From an uncultured Succinatimonas sp. (GTDB lineage Bacteria; Pseudomonadota; Gammaproteobacteria; Enterobacterales; Succinivibrionaceae), in the NCBI GenBank assembly GCA_900548485.1, contig URKL01000121.1:1-5964 (forward strand): DNA of 5,964 nt. Reading direction: 5' to 3'. Of this stretch, positions 5,774 through 5,964 are shown piece after piece; the first letter of the stretch is position 1, and the number at the start of each line of letters is the position of its first letter. Both the position numbers and the translations under genes were made by a program. The notes under the pieces are model-generated. The model saw nothing but the letters and a program-made list of their open reading frames with translations. It was not told the DNA's origin and made no database searches.

Positions 5774-5964
5774 ATGTCAAATCAAAAATTGCAACCTCGC
5801 CTATTATTGCTTCTGTTGCCATTAGCGTTACTTACGCTAATTTCTTATGCTTTTGATTTAAGAGTACGTAATCAATTTTCTATTGCTTTACAGTCAGATG
5901 TGCTTTTTCTAAGTAGATTATTTATCCCTTCTTTATTTGCTTTAGGGGCAGCTTTACTAATCCC
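5774..5964 (+). CDS. Unidentified integral membrane protein (N-terminal part, runs off the window)
   Basis: An open frame begins at ATG 5774 and stays open for 63 codons to the window edge; an in-frame TAA at 5759-5761 bounds it upstream. The product begins MSNQKLQPR and then has a hydrophobic stretch at about residues 10-25 (LLLLLPLALLTLISYA), a polar segment at 27-45 (FDLRVRNQFSIALQSD) and a second hydrophobic stretch from about 46 on (LFLSRLFIPSLFALGAALLI). This reads as a multi-pass inner-membrane protein with a short cytoplasmic N-terminus; the basic Arg9 before the first helix supports an N-in topology. I do not recognise the family. The second segment loosely recalls the R-x-L...GAAL region of FecCD-type iron or B12 ABC permeases, but too little is visible. 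The ribosome binding site is weak: only TAAG three bases before the ATG. Confidence 0.6.
   Translation, partial: MSNQKLQPRLLLLLLPLALLTLISYAFDLRVRNQFSIALQSDVLFLSRLFIPSLFALGAALLI

Noticed and set aside
1..5964. CRISPR array, insertion sequence, prophage or tRNA gene
   Set aside because: I saw no regularly spaced repeats, transposase or integrase motifs, terminal inverted repeats or cloverleaf-like sequence on either strand.

Overview
This window looks like AT-rich chromosomal DNA from a gammaproteobacterium. The evidence is the conserved gene order nnr - tsaE - N-acetylmuramoyl-L-alanine amidase, the same order as yjeF-yjeE-amiB in Escherichia coli, together with a TsaE sequence very close to the gammaproteobacterial type. 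Strongly A/T-biased codon choice and a polyphosphate-glucokinase-like ROK kinase suggest a low-GC, possibly host-associated lineage such as Succinivibrionaceae. That placement is inference and was not tested.

Layout. Positions 1-2788, minus strand: three tightly packed genes read right to left. They are nnr (NAD(P)HX epimerase/dehydratase), tsaE (tRNA t6A synthesis ATPase) and the first 271 residues of a secreted AMIN-type cell-wall amidase that runs off the left edge. nnr and tsaE overlap by 26 bases, and tsaE and the amidase overlap by 4 bases (ATGA), so the three are almost certainly one transcript with translational coupling. In E. coli mutL, miaA and hfq follow, and they may lie just outside the left edge. 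Positions 2789-3080: a 292-base AT-rich divergent intergenic region holding both ribosome binding sites and only weak promoter candidates. Positions 3081-3827, plus strand: a ROK-family glucokinase, most like polyphosphate glucokinases. Positions 3828-3864: a strong hairpin serving as a shared terminator between convergent genes. Positions 3865-5565, minus strand: recJ, the 5'-3' single-strand DNA exonuclease, with a GTG start. Positions 5566-5773: a divergent intergenic region with two short inverted repeats. Positions 5774-5964, plus strand: the first 63 residues of an unidentified membrane protein.

The genes do not form one pathway. They cover metabolite repair (nnr), tRNA modification (tsaE), daughter-cell separation (amidase), sugar phosphorylation (ROK kinase) and DNA repair (recJ). 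I found no RNA gene, CRISPR array, insertion sequence or prophage signature, and no convincing new biological system. The best candidates for a second look are the PPGK-like kinase in a gammaproteobacterial setting, the four-residue longer spacing in the amidase zinc site, a His-to-Leu change in a RecJ motif, and the unidentified membrane gene divergent from recJ.
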